Positions 52,574 through 60,970 of a DNA stretch of 64,000 nucleotides are shown piece by piece. The notes below the pieces were generated by a model. It worked only from the letters and a program-made list of their open reading frames with translations, ran no database searches and was not told the DNA's origin. Within the stretch, counting starts at the first letter, position 1. Every line of letters starts with the position of its first letter. Source of the stretch: Clostridioides sp. ES-S-0010-02 (lineage in GTDB: Bacteria > Bacillota > Clostridia > Peptostreptococcales > Peptostreptococcaceae); the NCBI GenBank assembly GCA_020641055.1, contig CP067345.1, forward strand, positions 861,317-925,316, given 5' to 3'. The position numbers and the translations under genes are program-made.

Positions 52574-52735
52574 ATTGTCACTTCCTTGTTAATTTATTAT
52601 ATGAAATAAAATCTCATATAAAATATATCATATTATAATTTACAAGTATAGGGCAAATAGATTTGTTTATAAGTAAAATTTTATAAATAACCATTAAAAC
52701 ATAAAGGATTAGAAGCAAGTTTACTTATAAATTGA

Positions 52736-52789
52736 ATGTAAACCTATATAATGTTTTAGGTTGACAAAAAAACAGCTTTCTTTTATACT
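52736..52789 (+). promoter_or_regulatory. BirA operator and promoter of the bioY operon
   Basis: ATGTAAACC (52736-52744), 14-base spacer, GGTTGACAA (52759-52767): a close match to the Gram-positive BirA site TTGTTAACC-N14/15-GGTTAACAA. The right half contains -35 TTGACA (52761-52766); -10 TATACT is at 52784-52789 after 17 bases. Biotin-bound BirA would cover the -35. Confidence 0.9.
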
Positions 52790-52867
52790 AAAACAAAGCT
52801 TTAATAGAAGATTTGTATATGTACATATAAACTAAATTGAATAAGACATATGAAGGGAATTATGAAA

Positions 52868-53413
52868 ATGAAAAATAATAGAGTAAATATTCAAGATTTA
52901 ACTAAAATGTCAATATGTGTAGCATTATTATGTATATCATCATACATATATATACCATTACCATTTACACCAGCAGGAGTAACAGCACAAACAATAATGA
53001 TAAATCTAATAGCTTTAATATTAACACCAAGACAAGCATTTAGTACAGTTGGTGTATACATAATGATAGGTTTAATTGGAATACCTGTATTTGGAGGAGG
53101 AGCATCTGGAATTGGTAAATTACTAAGTCCAACAGGTGGTTTTTATTTTGGATTCTTATTTGCAGCACTAATTATTAGCTTATTAAAAGGTAAAAATAAT
53201 GATATTAAGAGATATATACCAATAACAATTTTTGTTGGTATGCCTATTATATATTTTATGGGAACAGTATTTATGTGTTACTTTAATCAAATGACGGTAG
53301 AAGCAGCACTTTTTGCAGCTGTTGTACCATTTTTAATTGGAGATACAATAAAAGCAATTATTGCATCTTTTTTAGGTGTTAAATTAAATAACGTACTAAA
53401 AAGAAATCTATGA
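52868..53413 (+). CDS. bioY: Biotin ECF transporter S component BioY
   Basis: 181 residues and about six membrane helices. YIPLPFTPAGVTAQTIMINL and GGFYFGFLFAALIIS are the BioY signatures (the P-x-T/P-x-T-x-Q motif and the G-F-x-x-G-x-x segment). It binds biotin and works with the shared ECF ATPase/T units encoded elsewhere. AAGGGA lies about 9 bases before ATG 52868; earlier in-frame ATGs at 52850 and 52862 are too close to or upstream of that site. A BirA operator precedes it. The next two genes follow with short gaps. Confidence 0.95.
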   Translation: MKNNRVNIQDLTKMSICVALLCISSYIYIPLPFTPAGVTAQTIMINLIALILTPRQAFSTVGVYIMIGLIGIPVFGGGASGIGKLLSPTGGFYFGFLFAALIISLLKGKNNDIKRYIPITIFVGMPIIYFMGTVFMCYFNQMTVEAALFAAVVPFLIGDTIKAIIASFLGVKLNNVLKRNL

Positions 53414-53432
53414 TGAAGAGAGGATATAATGT

Positions 53433-54569
53433 ATGGAAGATGTTTTTATACTAGGAGGATTAAGAAGTCATATTGGTCTAAAAAATGGAATTTTTCAATG
53501 TGTTCAACCAGAATTACTAGGAGCAAAGGTTTTAAAACACCTAATTGAAAAGTATGAGATTGATAAGATTGATGAGATTATATGTGGAAATGCAGTTGGT
53601 ACAGGAGGAAATATCACAAGATTAATGACTTTAACAGCGGGAATAGAAAGTAAAGTTCCTGCTTTTACTGTAGATATGCAATGTGCTTCTGCTATGATGA
53701 GCTTAGATATAGCATTTTCAAAGATTAAATCTGGGCAATGCGATTTAATTATTGCAGGAGGTTTTGAGAGTAGTTCTCTACAACCAATGCGTACATATCA
53801 TAAAAACGATAGGAGGTATAATATTAATAATCCAAGCTATGCAGTTGCTCAATTTTCTCCAGATAATAATAGTGAGAATAGTATGCTTGAAGGTGCAGAA
53901 AGAGTGGCAAAGCTATATAAAATTGAGAAAGCAGAATTAGATTATTGGGTGAAAGAAAGTCATAGAAGAGCAAAAAACACAAGAGAAGAAAAATTTCTTG
54001 AAGATATTATATTTCCTATAGATAGCAATACATATGATGAAGGTATACGTGATAAAATGAGCCAAAGATTATTAGATAGGATACCTTCAATTTTAGGAAA
54101 GGGAAGTATTACAAATGCAGCAAATGCATGTCTTATTAATGATGGGGCTTCATTTCTTATTCTGTGTTCTAAAAAATATTTAGAGAATACAAAAAAGAAT
54201 CCAAAGGCTAAAGTTATCAATTCTTGTACAATAGGAACAGAGCCACAATTAAGTCCAACATCTGCTATAAAAGCTATGGAGAGGCTTTTGGATATAGAAA
54301 AGCTTAACTATATGGACATATCTGCTATTGAATTTAATGAAGCATTTGCAGTTATAGATGTTTTATTTCAAAGAAAATATCCAGAATTAATTGATAGATA
54401 TAATATATTTGGAGGGGCTTTAGCATATGGTCATCCATATGGTGCTTCTGGTGCAATTATTGCGTTACATCTTTTAAAAGCACTTGAAAAGACTAATGGA
54501 AAGTATGGAATTTGCTCTATAGCAGCTGCTGGAGGATTGGGTTCTGCTTTATTGATTGAAAGGGTGTAG
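53433..54569 (+). CDS. Thiolase family acyltransferase (YhfS-like)
   Basis: 378 residues. The nucleophilic cysteine is in VDMQCASAMMSLDIA, followed by GGFESSS; the catalytic histidines lie in FNEAFAV (N-E-A-F) and GGALAYGHPYGASGA. The usual C-terminal CxGxGQG motif is altered to CSIAAAGGLG, keeping the second cysteine. It is placed 19 bases after bioY under a BirA operator. Bacillus subtilis has the same trio (BioY-like yhfU, acyl-CoA ligase yhfT, thiolase yhfS), also BirA-controlled. It probably acts on an acyl-CoA linked to biotin or pimelate precursor metabolism; the exact reaction is unknown to me. Confidence 0.85.
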   Translation: MEDVFILGGLRSHIGLKNGIFQCVQPELLGAKVLKHLIEKYEIDKIDEIICGNAVGTGGNITRLMTLTAGIESKVPAFTVDMQCASAMMSLDIAFSKIKSGQCDLIIAGGFESSSLQPMRTYHKNDRRYNINNPSYAVAQFSPDNNSENSMLEGAERVAKLYKIEKAELDYWVKESHRRAKNTREEKFLEDIIFPIDSNTYDEGIRDKMSQRLLDRIPSILGKGSITNAANACLINDGASFLILCSKKYLENTKKNPKAKVINSCTIGTEPQLSPTSAIKAMERLLDIEKLNYMDISAIEFNEAFAVIDVLFQRKYPELIDRYNIFGGALAYGHPYGASGAIIALHLLKALEKTNGKYGICSIAAAGGLGSALLIERV

Positions 54570-54572
54570 ATT

Positions 54573-55964
54573 ATGAATTACTATGAACTTTTAAAAGTAA
54601 AAAGAAACAACTATAAAGATAAAGATTTTTTGATTATAGATGGAGAAAAATATACTTATGACAATATATTAAGAGATAGTGAGGAGATTGGGAGACAGAT
54701 TTCTATAGGTGAAAATATTCCTGTTTTAATTTATTCTAAAAATATAAAGTTCCAATTAGTAAGTTTTTTAGGTGTTAACTATTCAAATAATGTTCCTATC
54801 ATTTGTCATTATAATCTTTCTAAAATAGTATTAAGTGATATTTTAATAAAGAATAATATTTCAATTGTTATATCCGATGAGAATATAGATATAAATGATT
54901 TATCTAATGGTAGTTGCAATAGAATATTAAAGGTAGCTAATTCTTCTACAGAACATTATAGTATAAATGTATATCAATATAATAATATTTTAAACTATTT
55001 AGATAAAGAGATTTGTATGGGAGCTTTATCTTCAGGCTCTACAAATGTACCAAAAGTATTATATAGAACATATGAAAGCTGGGCTGGATTTTTTCCTATA
55101 CAAAATGAAATTTTCCATATTTCTGAGGACTCTATTTTATTTATCAATGGAACACTTAGTTTTACAGGAAATCTAAATTCTATAATGTCAGTACTATATG
55201 AAGGTGGTAGTGTTGTAATAAATTCAGGTTTAAATTGTAAAACATGGATAAATGTAATAAAACAATATAATATAACTAATATATATCTTATACCTACAAA
55301 GCTTCAGTTACTGGTTAAATATTTAAGTGAGATAATAGTTAAGGTTAGAAGTGTTTTTACAGGTTCTCAATTGTTGTTTGAGGATACAGCAATAAAAATA
55401 AAAAAATATATGCCAGATTCTGAAATCATTTTATATTATGGAGCAAGTGAATTAAACTACATTACATATTTGTGTTATGATGAATTGATTGAGAAACCAC
55501 TAAGTGTAGGTAAACCATTTCCAAAAATAGATGTATATATTAAGGATGGAATAATTTTTGTAAATACCAAATATGCAGTATATAATGCATCAGAGCCTTA
55601 TTCTGTCAATGACATTGGATATTTTGATGATGATGGATATTTGATATTTGAAGGAAGAAGTGATGATGTTGTAAACATTGGTGGATTTAAAGTCAGTTCT
55701 ATCAAACTTGAAAATATAGTAAAAAGAATTCCTCAAGTTGAAGATGCAGTTGCATTACCTTATTTAGATACTATAAGGGGAAGTCAAATTGCATTATTTG
55801 TAACAACCATAGGTAAGATTACAAAAAAGGATTTATTGATTATGATTAGAAATTATTTAATTAGAAATGAAATTCCAAGAAAAATTATTTTTTTAGATTC
55901 ATTACCATATACATCTTCTGAAAAGATAGATAGATTGGCACTATTAGAAATGTTAGAAGTATAA
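54573..55964 (+). CDS. AMP-dependent acyl-CoA ligase (YhfT-like)
   Basis: 463 residues, a little shorter than usual FadD-type ligases. Adenylation motifs are visible: GALSSGSTNVPKVL (P-loop, A3), YYGASELNYIT (A5), YFDDDGYLIFEGRSDDVVNI (A7-A8), and the C-terminal catalytic lysine in TSSEKIDRLAL (A10). Its ATG starts three bases after the thiolase stop. The BirA-controlled order bioY-thiolase-ligase suggests activation of a fatty or dicarboxylic acid connected with biotin supply. Substrate unknown. Confidence 0.87.
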   Translation: MNYYELLKVKRNNYKDKDFLIIDGEKYTYDNILRDSEEIGRQISIGENIPVLIYSKNIKFQLVSFLGVNYSNNVPIICHYNLSKIVLSDILIKNNISIVISDENIDINDLSNGSCNRILKVANSSTEHYSINVYQYNNILNYLDKEICMGALSSGSTNVPKVLYRTYESWAGFFPIQNEIFHISEDSILFINGTLSFTGNLNSIMSVLYEGGSVVINSGLNCKTWINVIKQYNITNIYLIPTKLQLLVKYLSEIIVKVRSVFTGSQLLFEDTAIKIKKYMPDSEIILYYGASELNYITYLCYDELIEKPLSVGKPFPKIDVYIKDGIIFVNTKYAVYNASEPYSVNDIGYFDDDGYLIFEGRSDDVVNIGGFKVSSIKLENIVKRIPQVEDAVALPYLDTIRGSQIALFVTTIGKITKKDLLIMIRNYLIRNEIPRKIIFLDSLPYTSSEKIDRLALLEMLEV

Positions 55965-55983
55965 TATTTAATAATTTTAGTGA

Positions 55984-56010
55984 ACCAATATATTGATAAA
56001 AACATATTGT
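55984..56010 (+). promoter_or_regulatory. Probable sigma-K promoter of spoVFAB
   Basis: ACC (55984-55986), 16-base spacer, CATATTGT (56003-56010), matching the sigma-K pattern AC-N16/17-CATANNNT. Dipicolinate synthase is a late mother-cell function under sigma-K, so the site is where one is expected. Confidence 0.65.
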
Positions 56011-56033
56011 ATATAGTAAAGGAGGCTTACAAT

Positions 56034-56909
56034 ATGTCAAATCAATACGATATAACTGTTATAGGCGGAGACCTGCGACAAGTGTACATGGTAAAAAAAC
56101 TAATTAATAAAGGATATTCTGTAGTTATATATGGAATAGCAAATGAAATTATAAATGGAATCGCTGGAAAAGCAACTTCACTAGCTGAAGCACTATCCAA
56201 AAGTTCCATTATTTTATGTCCAATTCCATTTACAAAAAATCAATTTAGTATTGAAAATACTGATGGTTGTCTCGATGCTACTATTGATAACTTGTTAATT
56301 AACTTATCTCCTAATCAAATACTATTTGGAGGAAACATACCAACTAAAGTTTACAAATTTTGTGAGCAACACTCTATTCAGGTTTATGATTTTATGAAGA
56401 TGAATGATGTTGCTATTTTAAATGCAGTTGCTACAGCTGAAGGAGCTATAGCAGAAGCGATTAAAAGAAGTCTAATCAATATGCACCAAAGTAACTGTCT
56501 AGTACTAGGCTTTGGAAGGTGTGCACAAATACTTGCTAAAAAATTATATGCTTTAGATGCAAATGTATGTGTTGGAGCAAGAAATAATGATGCAAGGAGT
56601 ACGGCTAATGCATTTGGGTATTCTAGTATTTCTTTAAATCAACTTGATGAAAATCTTTTAAAGTTTGATTATATTTTTAATACCATACCAGAATGTATTT
56701 TAACAAAAGAAAAATTAGAAAAAGTATCAAGAGAAGTAACTATTATAGATATAGCTTCTTCTCCTGGTGGATTAGATTATTCTGTTACACAAAATTTAGG
56801 TATTAATGCAAATCTTTGTCTTGGGCTTCCTGGTAAATACTCACCAAAGACATCTGGTGAAATTCTTGTTAACGCTATAGAAAATATTATAAATGAAAGA
56901 AGGGATTAG
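56034..56909 (+). CDS. spoVFA: Dipicolinate synthase subunit A
   Basis: 291 residues. The opening YDITVIGGDLRQVYMVKKL and the central CLVLGFGRCAQILAKKLYAL (NAD(P)-binding Rossmann motif) are diagnostic of DpaA/SpoVFA. It oxidises dihydrodipicolinate (or its precursor form) to dipicolinic acid in the mother cell; the acid is then loaded into the spore with calcium. The start is ATG 56034, set by AAAGGAGG; an ORF extension upstream to 55980 has no such support. The next gene starts two bases after its stop. Confidence 0.95.
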   Translation: MSNQYDITVIGGDLRQVYMVKKLINKGYSVVIYGIANEIINGIAGKATSLAEALSKSSIILCPIPFTKNQFSIENTDGCLDATIDNLLINLSPNQILFGGNIPTKVYKFCEQHSIQVYDFMKMNDVAILNAVATAEGAIAEAIKRSLINMHQSNCLVLGFGRCAQILAKKLYALDANVCVGARNNDARSTANAFGYSSISLNQLDENLLKFDYIFNTIPECILTKEKLEKVSREVTIIDIASSPGGLDYSVTQNLGINANLCLGLPGKYSPKTSGEILVNAIENIINERRD

Positions 56910-56911
56910 AG

Positions 56912-57502
56912 ATGAGACTTGAAGGACTTACAATTGGAGTAGGATTTACTGGTTCGTTTTGTACTTATGATAAAATATTTATAGAGTTAGAGAATTTGGT
57001 AAAAGCAGGAGCAAATGTACACACTATATTTTCAGATGTATCACAAAATATAGATTGTAGATTTGGAAATTCTGAGGAATTTATGAAAAAAGCATATGAA
57101 CTGACAGGAAATAAACCTATTGTTACAATTGAAGAAGCAGAACCATTTGGACCTAAAGGAATTGCTGATATTATAATAATAGCCCCTTGTACTGGAAATA
57201 CTGCTGCTAAGCTAGCAAATGGCATTACAGACTCTCCAGTATTGATGGCAGCAAAAGGTCATCTTCGCAATGATAAACCACTTGTAGTATCAATATCAAC
57301 TAATGATGCTCTAAGTTTTAATTTCAAAAACATTGGAACTCTTCTTAACTCTAAAAACATATATTTTGTACCTTTTGGTCAAGATAATTGTAATGCAAAG
57401 CCTAATTCTATGATTGCACATACAGAGTTAATAATTCCAACAATAGAGCTTGCTCTTGATAATAAACAGTTACAACCTGTTATAAAAAGTCCACATCAAT
57501 AG
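56912..57502 (+). CDS. spoVFB: Dipicolinate synthase subunit B
   Basis: 196 residues, a flavoprotein-like (UbiX/PAD family) fold. GVGFTGSFCTYDKIF and IIIAPCTGNTAAKLANGITD are characteristic of SpoVFB/DpaB. It forms the active dipicolinate synthase with the subunit A encoded just upstream. Presence of both genes shows that this organism makes endospores by the classical spoVF route. A stem-loop follows at 57548. Confidence 0.95.
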   Translation: MRLEGLTIGVGFTGSFCTYDKIFIELENLVKAGANVHTIFSDVSQNIDCRFGNSEEFMKKAYELTGNKPIVTIEEAEPFGPKGIADIIIIAPCTGNTAAKLANGITDSPVLMAAKGHLRNDKPLVVSISTNDALSFNFKNIGTLLNSKNIYFVPFGQDNCNAKPNSMIAHTELIIPTIELALDNKQLQPVIKSPHQ

Positions 57503-57547
57503 ATTAATGATGTAATCTGATATACATGTATATTTAGTAATATTAAC

Positions 57548-57580
57548 AAAGTCCAGCAATCTTATTTGCTGGACTTTAAC
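57548..57580 (+). terminator. Stem-loop after spoVFB
   Basis: AAAGTCCAGCAA (57548-57559) pairs perfectly with TTGCTGGACTTT (57566-57577). The T tract after it is weak, so it may act mainly as an mRNA-stabilising end. Confidence 0.7.
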
Positions 57581-57963
57581 TTGTAATATATTAAGTATAT
57601 TTTATTTCACAGTATATAAAAATTATCAGTGTGTATATCTCTAATTATAATACATATTATAACTGTTTGTATATCTCAGAGTATTTAATTTACTCTTTAA
57701 GTCTTTATTTTCTTCTTAATGTATTTTTTTTTATAACTTTTATACAATACTATACTTGAAAAAAATCTTTTGATTTTTTCATTAAAAAAATGAAAAGATA
57801 AGTGTTAAAATAATAACGTTATCCTTAAGTATTGAGATGAATTTATTCACGATTTATATAAAAAATAAAGTAATATATAATTAATCTAGATATTTGTAAA
57901 GTATATTATTATTAATATAAATAATATAATACTAAACAAAAAATAAAATGTTAAAAAAATAAC
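57581..57963. other. Gene-free AT-rich stretch before the adhE promoter
   Basis: About 380 bases with no coding frame. An ATAACGTTAT palindrome (57811-57820) is the only noticeable symmetry, and I cannot tie it to a regulator. Confidence 0.45.
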
Positions 57964-58008
57964 TTGAAAATGCAAAGACAACATGCTATACTGTTAATAA
58001 ATTAACAG
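57964..58008 (+). promoter_or_regulatory. adhE promoter with Rex operator
   Basis: -35 TTGAAA (57964-57969), 17-base spacer, -10 TATACT (57987-57992). CTGTTAATAAATTAACAG (57991-58008) overlaps the -10 and fits the Rex site TTGTTAANNNNTTAACAA with both half-sites TGTTAA/TTAACA intact. High NAD+/NADH would keep the gene off; excess NADH would release Rex. Confidence 0.88.
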
Positions 58009-58044
58009 AAAAAGAAGATTATACTATTCTAGGAGGGCATTGAA

Positions 58045-60699
58045 ATGGCTAATAAAGAACAGACTATAATAGAAAATAAAAGGGGAGAAGAAGCTATGGC
58101 AGATAATGCATGCGTTGTAAATAATGTTGAAAATTTAGTTAAAAAATTAGCAAAAATTAGAGAAGCTCAAAGAATCTTTGCTACATACACTCAAGAGCAA
58201 GTAGATAAGATTTTTTTAGCAGCATCTTTAGCAGCTAATAAGCAAAGAGTTCCTCTAGCTATAATGGCACAAAAAGAAACTGGTATGGGAATTGCTGAGG
58301 ATAAAGTTATAAAGAATCACTATGCATCAGAATATATATACAATGCATATAAAGAAACTAAAACTTGTGGTGTTATAGAGAGAGATGAAGCCTTTGGTAT
58401 GACTAAAATAGCTGAGCCAATAGGAGTTGTTGCAGCAGTTATACCTACAACTAATCCAACTTCTACTGCTATATTTAAATCACTTTTAGCTCTAAAAACT
58501 AGAAATGGAATAATATTTTCTCCACATCCAAGAGCAAAAAATTCTACTATAGAGGCAGCAAAGGTAGTTCTTGAAGCTGCTGTTCTGGCTGGAGCTCCTG
58601 AAGGTATAATCGGATGGATTGATGAGCCATCTTTGGAATTAACTACGACTGTTATGAAGGAAGTTGACTTAACTCTTGCTACAGGAGGTCCTGGAATGGT
58701 TAAATCAGCATATTCATCTGGAAAACCAGCTATTGGAGTCGGTGCAGGTAATACACCAGCAATAATTGATGACAGCGCAGATATAAAAACTGCTGTAAAT
58801 TCAATTCTTGTATCTAAGACATTCGATAATGGTATGATATGTGCTTCTGAACAATCAGTTATAGTATTGGAAAATATATATAATGAAGTTAAAAAAGAAT
58901 TTAAAGAGCGTGGTGCTTACTTATTAAATAAAGAAGAAACAGAAAAATTAAGAAATGTAATTTTAGTAAATGGGGGATTAAACTCTAAAATCGTTGGTCA
59001 AACAGCTTGCACAATAGCAACATTAGCAGGTTTTGAAGTTCCAGTTGATGCTAAAGTTTTAATAGGTGAGGTTGAATCAGTTGAAATAGAAGAAGCTTTT
59101 GCTCATGAAAAACTTTCACCAGTACTTGCAATGTATAAAGCAAACAACTTTGATGATGCAGTTAGTAAAGCAGAAAAATTGGTAGAAGATGGAGGGTTTG
59201 GTCATACATCTTCATTATATATTGATGATGTAAATCAGAGAGAAAAGCTTGATAAATTTACTAAAGCTATGAAAACTTGTAGAATTTTAATTAATACTCC
59301 TTCTTCTCAAGGGGGTATAGGTGATTTATATAATTTTAAACTAGCTCCTTCTCTTACTTTAGGATGTGGTTCTTGGGGAGGAAATTCAGTATCTGAAAAT
59401 GTAGGAGTTAAGCACTTACTTAATATTAAGACAGTAGCTGAGAGGAGAGAAAATATGCTTTGGTTTAGAGCACCAGAAAAAGTTTATTTTAAAAAAGGTT
59501 GTTTAGGAGTGGCGTTAAAAGAACTTAAAGATGTAATGAATAAAAAGAGAGCTTTTATTGTAACAGATACATTCCTTTACAATAATGGATATACTAAGAC
59601 AGTTACTGACTTATTAGATGAAATGAACATCAAGCATACTACTTTCTTTGAAGTTGAACCAGACCCAACTTTAGAATGTGCTAAGATAGGTGCTAAAGCT
59701 ATGAGAGAGTTTAATCCAGATGTAATAATATCTATAGGTGGAGGAAGTGCAATGGATGCAGGTAAGATAATGTGGACATTATATGAGCATCCAGAAGTAG
59801 ATTTCCAAGACCTAGCAATGAGATTTATGGATATAAGAAAAAGAGTGTATGCGTTCCCTAAAATGGGTGAAAAAGCTAGTTTTGTAGCTATACCAACATC
59901 AGCAGGGACTGGTTCAGAAGTAACTCCATTTGCAGTTATAACTGACCAAGATACAGGTGTTAAATATCCATTAGCTGATTATGAGTTGATGCCAAATATG
60001 GCTATAGTTGATGCGGATATGATGATGAATATGCCAAAAGGATTAACTTCTGCTTCTGGTATTGATGCTTTGACTCATGCATTAGAAGCATATGTATCTA
60101 TGCTTGCAACTGACTATACAAATGGTCTAGCTTTACAAGCTATTAAGAGCATATTTGAATATCTTCCACGTGCATACGATAATGGAGCAAAAGACTCAGA
60201 AGCAAGAGAAAAAATGGCAAATGCTTCTACAATGGCAGGAATGGCTTTTGCAAATGCATTTTTAGGTGTTTGTCACTCTATGGCTCACAAGTTAGGTGCT
60301 TTCCATCATGTACCACATGGTGTTGCAAATGCTCTTTTAATAACAGGTGTTATGAAATTTAATTCTTCTAATGCACCAAAGAAAATGGGAGCTTTCTCTC
60401 AATATAAGTATCCAGAGGCATTAAAGAGATACGCTGAAATAGCTTCATTCTTGGGATTAAAAGGAAATTCTGATGAAGAAAAATTCCAAAGTTTATTGAT
60501 AGCTATTGAAGATTTAAAGAGTAAAGTTGGTATTCCTAAAACTATAAAAGAATTTGGTGTTGAGGAATCTAAATTTATAGATTCACTAGATGAAATGGTG
60601 ATTCAAGCCTTTGATGACCAATGTACAGGTGCGAATCCAAGATATCCTCTTATGAATGAAATAAAAGAAATGTATTTAAATTCATATTATGGAAAATAA
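58045..60699 (+). CDS. adhE: Bifunctional aldehyde-alcohol dehydrogenase AdhE
   Basis: 884 residues, the full AdhE length. The N-terminal aldehyde dehydrogenase half (to about 470) has GVVAAVIPTTNPTST and the catalytic cysteine in FDNGMICASEQSV. The C-terminal iron alcohol dehydrogenase half has ISIGGGSAMDAGKIM, GIDALTHALEAYVS and HSMAHKLGAFHHVPHG with the iron ligands. It converts acetyl-CoA or butyryl-CoA to the alcohol through a channelled aldehyde and forms long spirosomes. GGAGGG precedes the ATG. Expression should follow redox state through the Rex operator. A terminator follows. Confidence 0.97.
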   Translation: MANKEQTIIENKRGEEAMADNACVVNNVENLVKKLAKIREAQRIFATYTQEQVDKIFLAASLAANKQRVPLAIMAQKETGMGIAEDKVIKNHYASEYIYNAYKETKTCGVIERDEAFGMTKIAEPIGVVAAVIPTTNPTSTAIFKSLLALKTRNGIIFSPHPRAKNSTIEAAKVVLEAAVLAGAPEGIIGWIDEPSLELTTTVMKEVDLTLATGGPGMVKSAYSSGKPAIGVGAGNTPAIIDDSADIKTAVNSILVSKTFDNGMICASEQSVIVLENIYNEVKKEFKERGAYLLNKEETEKLRNVILVNGGLNSKIVGQTACTIATLAGFEVPVDAKVLIGEVESVEIEEAFAHEKLSPVLAMYKANNFDDAVSKAEKLVEDGGFGHTSSLYIDDVNQREKLDKFTKAMKTCRILINTPSSQGGIGDLYNFKLAPSLTLGCGSWGGNSVSENVGVKHLLNIKTVAERRENMLWFRAPEKVYFKKGCLGVALKELKDVMNKKRAFIVTDTFLYNNGYTKTVTDLLDEMNIKHTTFFEVEPDPTLECAKIGAKAMREFNPDVIISIGGGSAMDAGKIMWTLYEHPEVDFQDLAMRFMDIRKRVYAFPKMGEKASFVAIPTSAGTGSEVTPFAVITDQDTGVKYPLADYELMPNMAIVDADMMMNMPKGLTSASGIDALTHALEAYVSMLATDYTNGLALQAIKSIFEYLPRAYDNGAKDSEAREKMANASTMAGMAFANAFLGVCHSMAHKLGAFHHVPHGVANALLITGVMKFNSSNAPKKMGAFSQYKYPEALKRYAEIASFLGLKGNSDEEKFQSLLIAIEDLKSKVGIPKTIKEFGVEESKFIDSLDEMVIQAFDDQCTGANPRYPLMNEIKEMYLNSYYGK

Positions 60700-60734
60700 A
60701 TTTACTATAAAACTTACTATAAAATAAATAAACT

Positions 60735-60785
60735 AAAATCCTGTATACATTAGATATATAATATCATTGTATATGGGATTTTTCA
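60735..60785 (+). terminator. Terminator of adhE
   Basis: AAAATCCTGTATACA (60735-60749) pairs with TGTATATGGGATTTT (60769-60783), with G-U and mismatch positions, followed by T. Confidence 0.8.
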
Positions 60786-60970
60786 TTTAAAAAAACATAA
60801 ATAGTTTTGAAACTTTAATTCAAAATTCAATTAAATAATGTTATTATAATAATTAGAATGAATCTATATGTAATATTTGGGTATATTTGTATGTAAGATA
60901 AGTAATAAATTTGTATTAATAAAGATATAAATAGGGATATAAAGTGTTGACTAATTAAGGGAGGGGTAAG

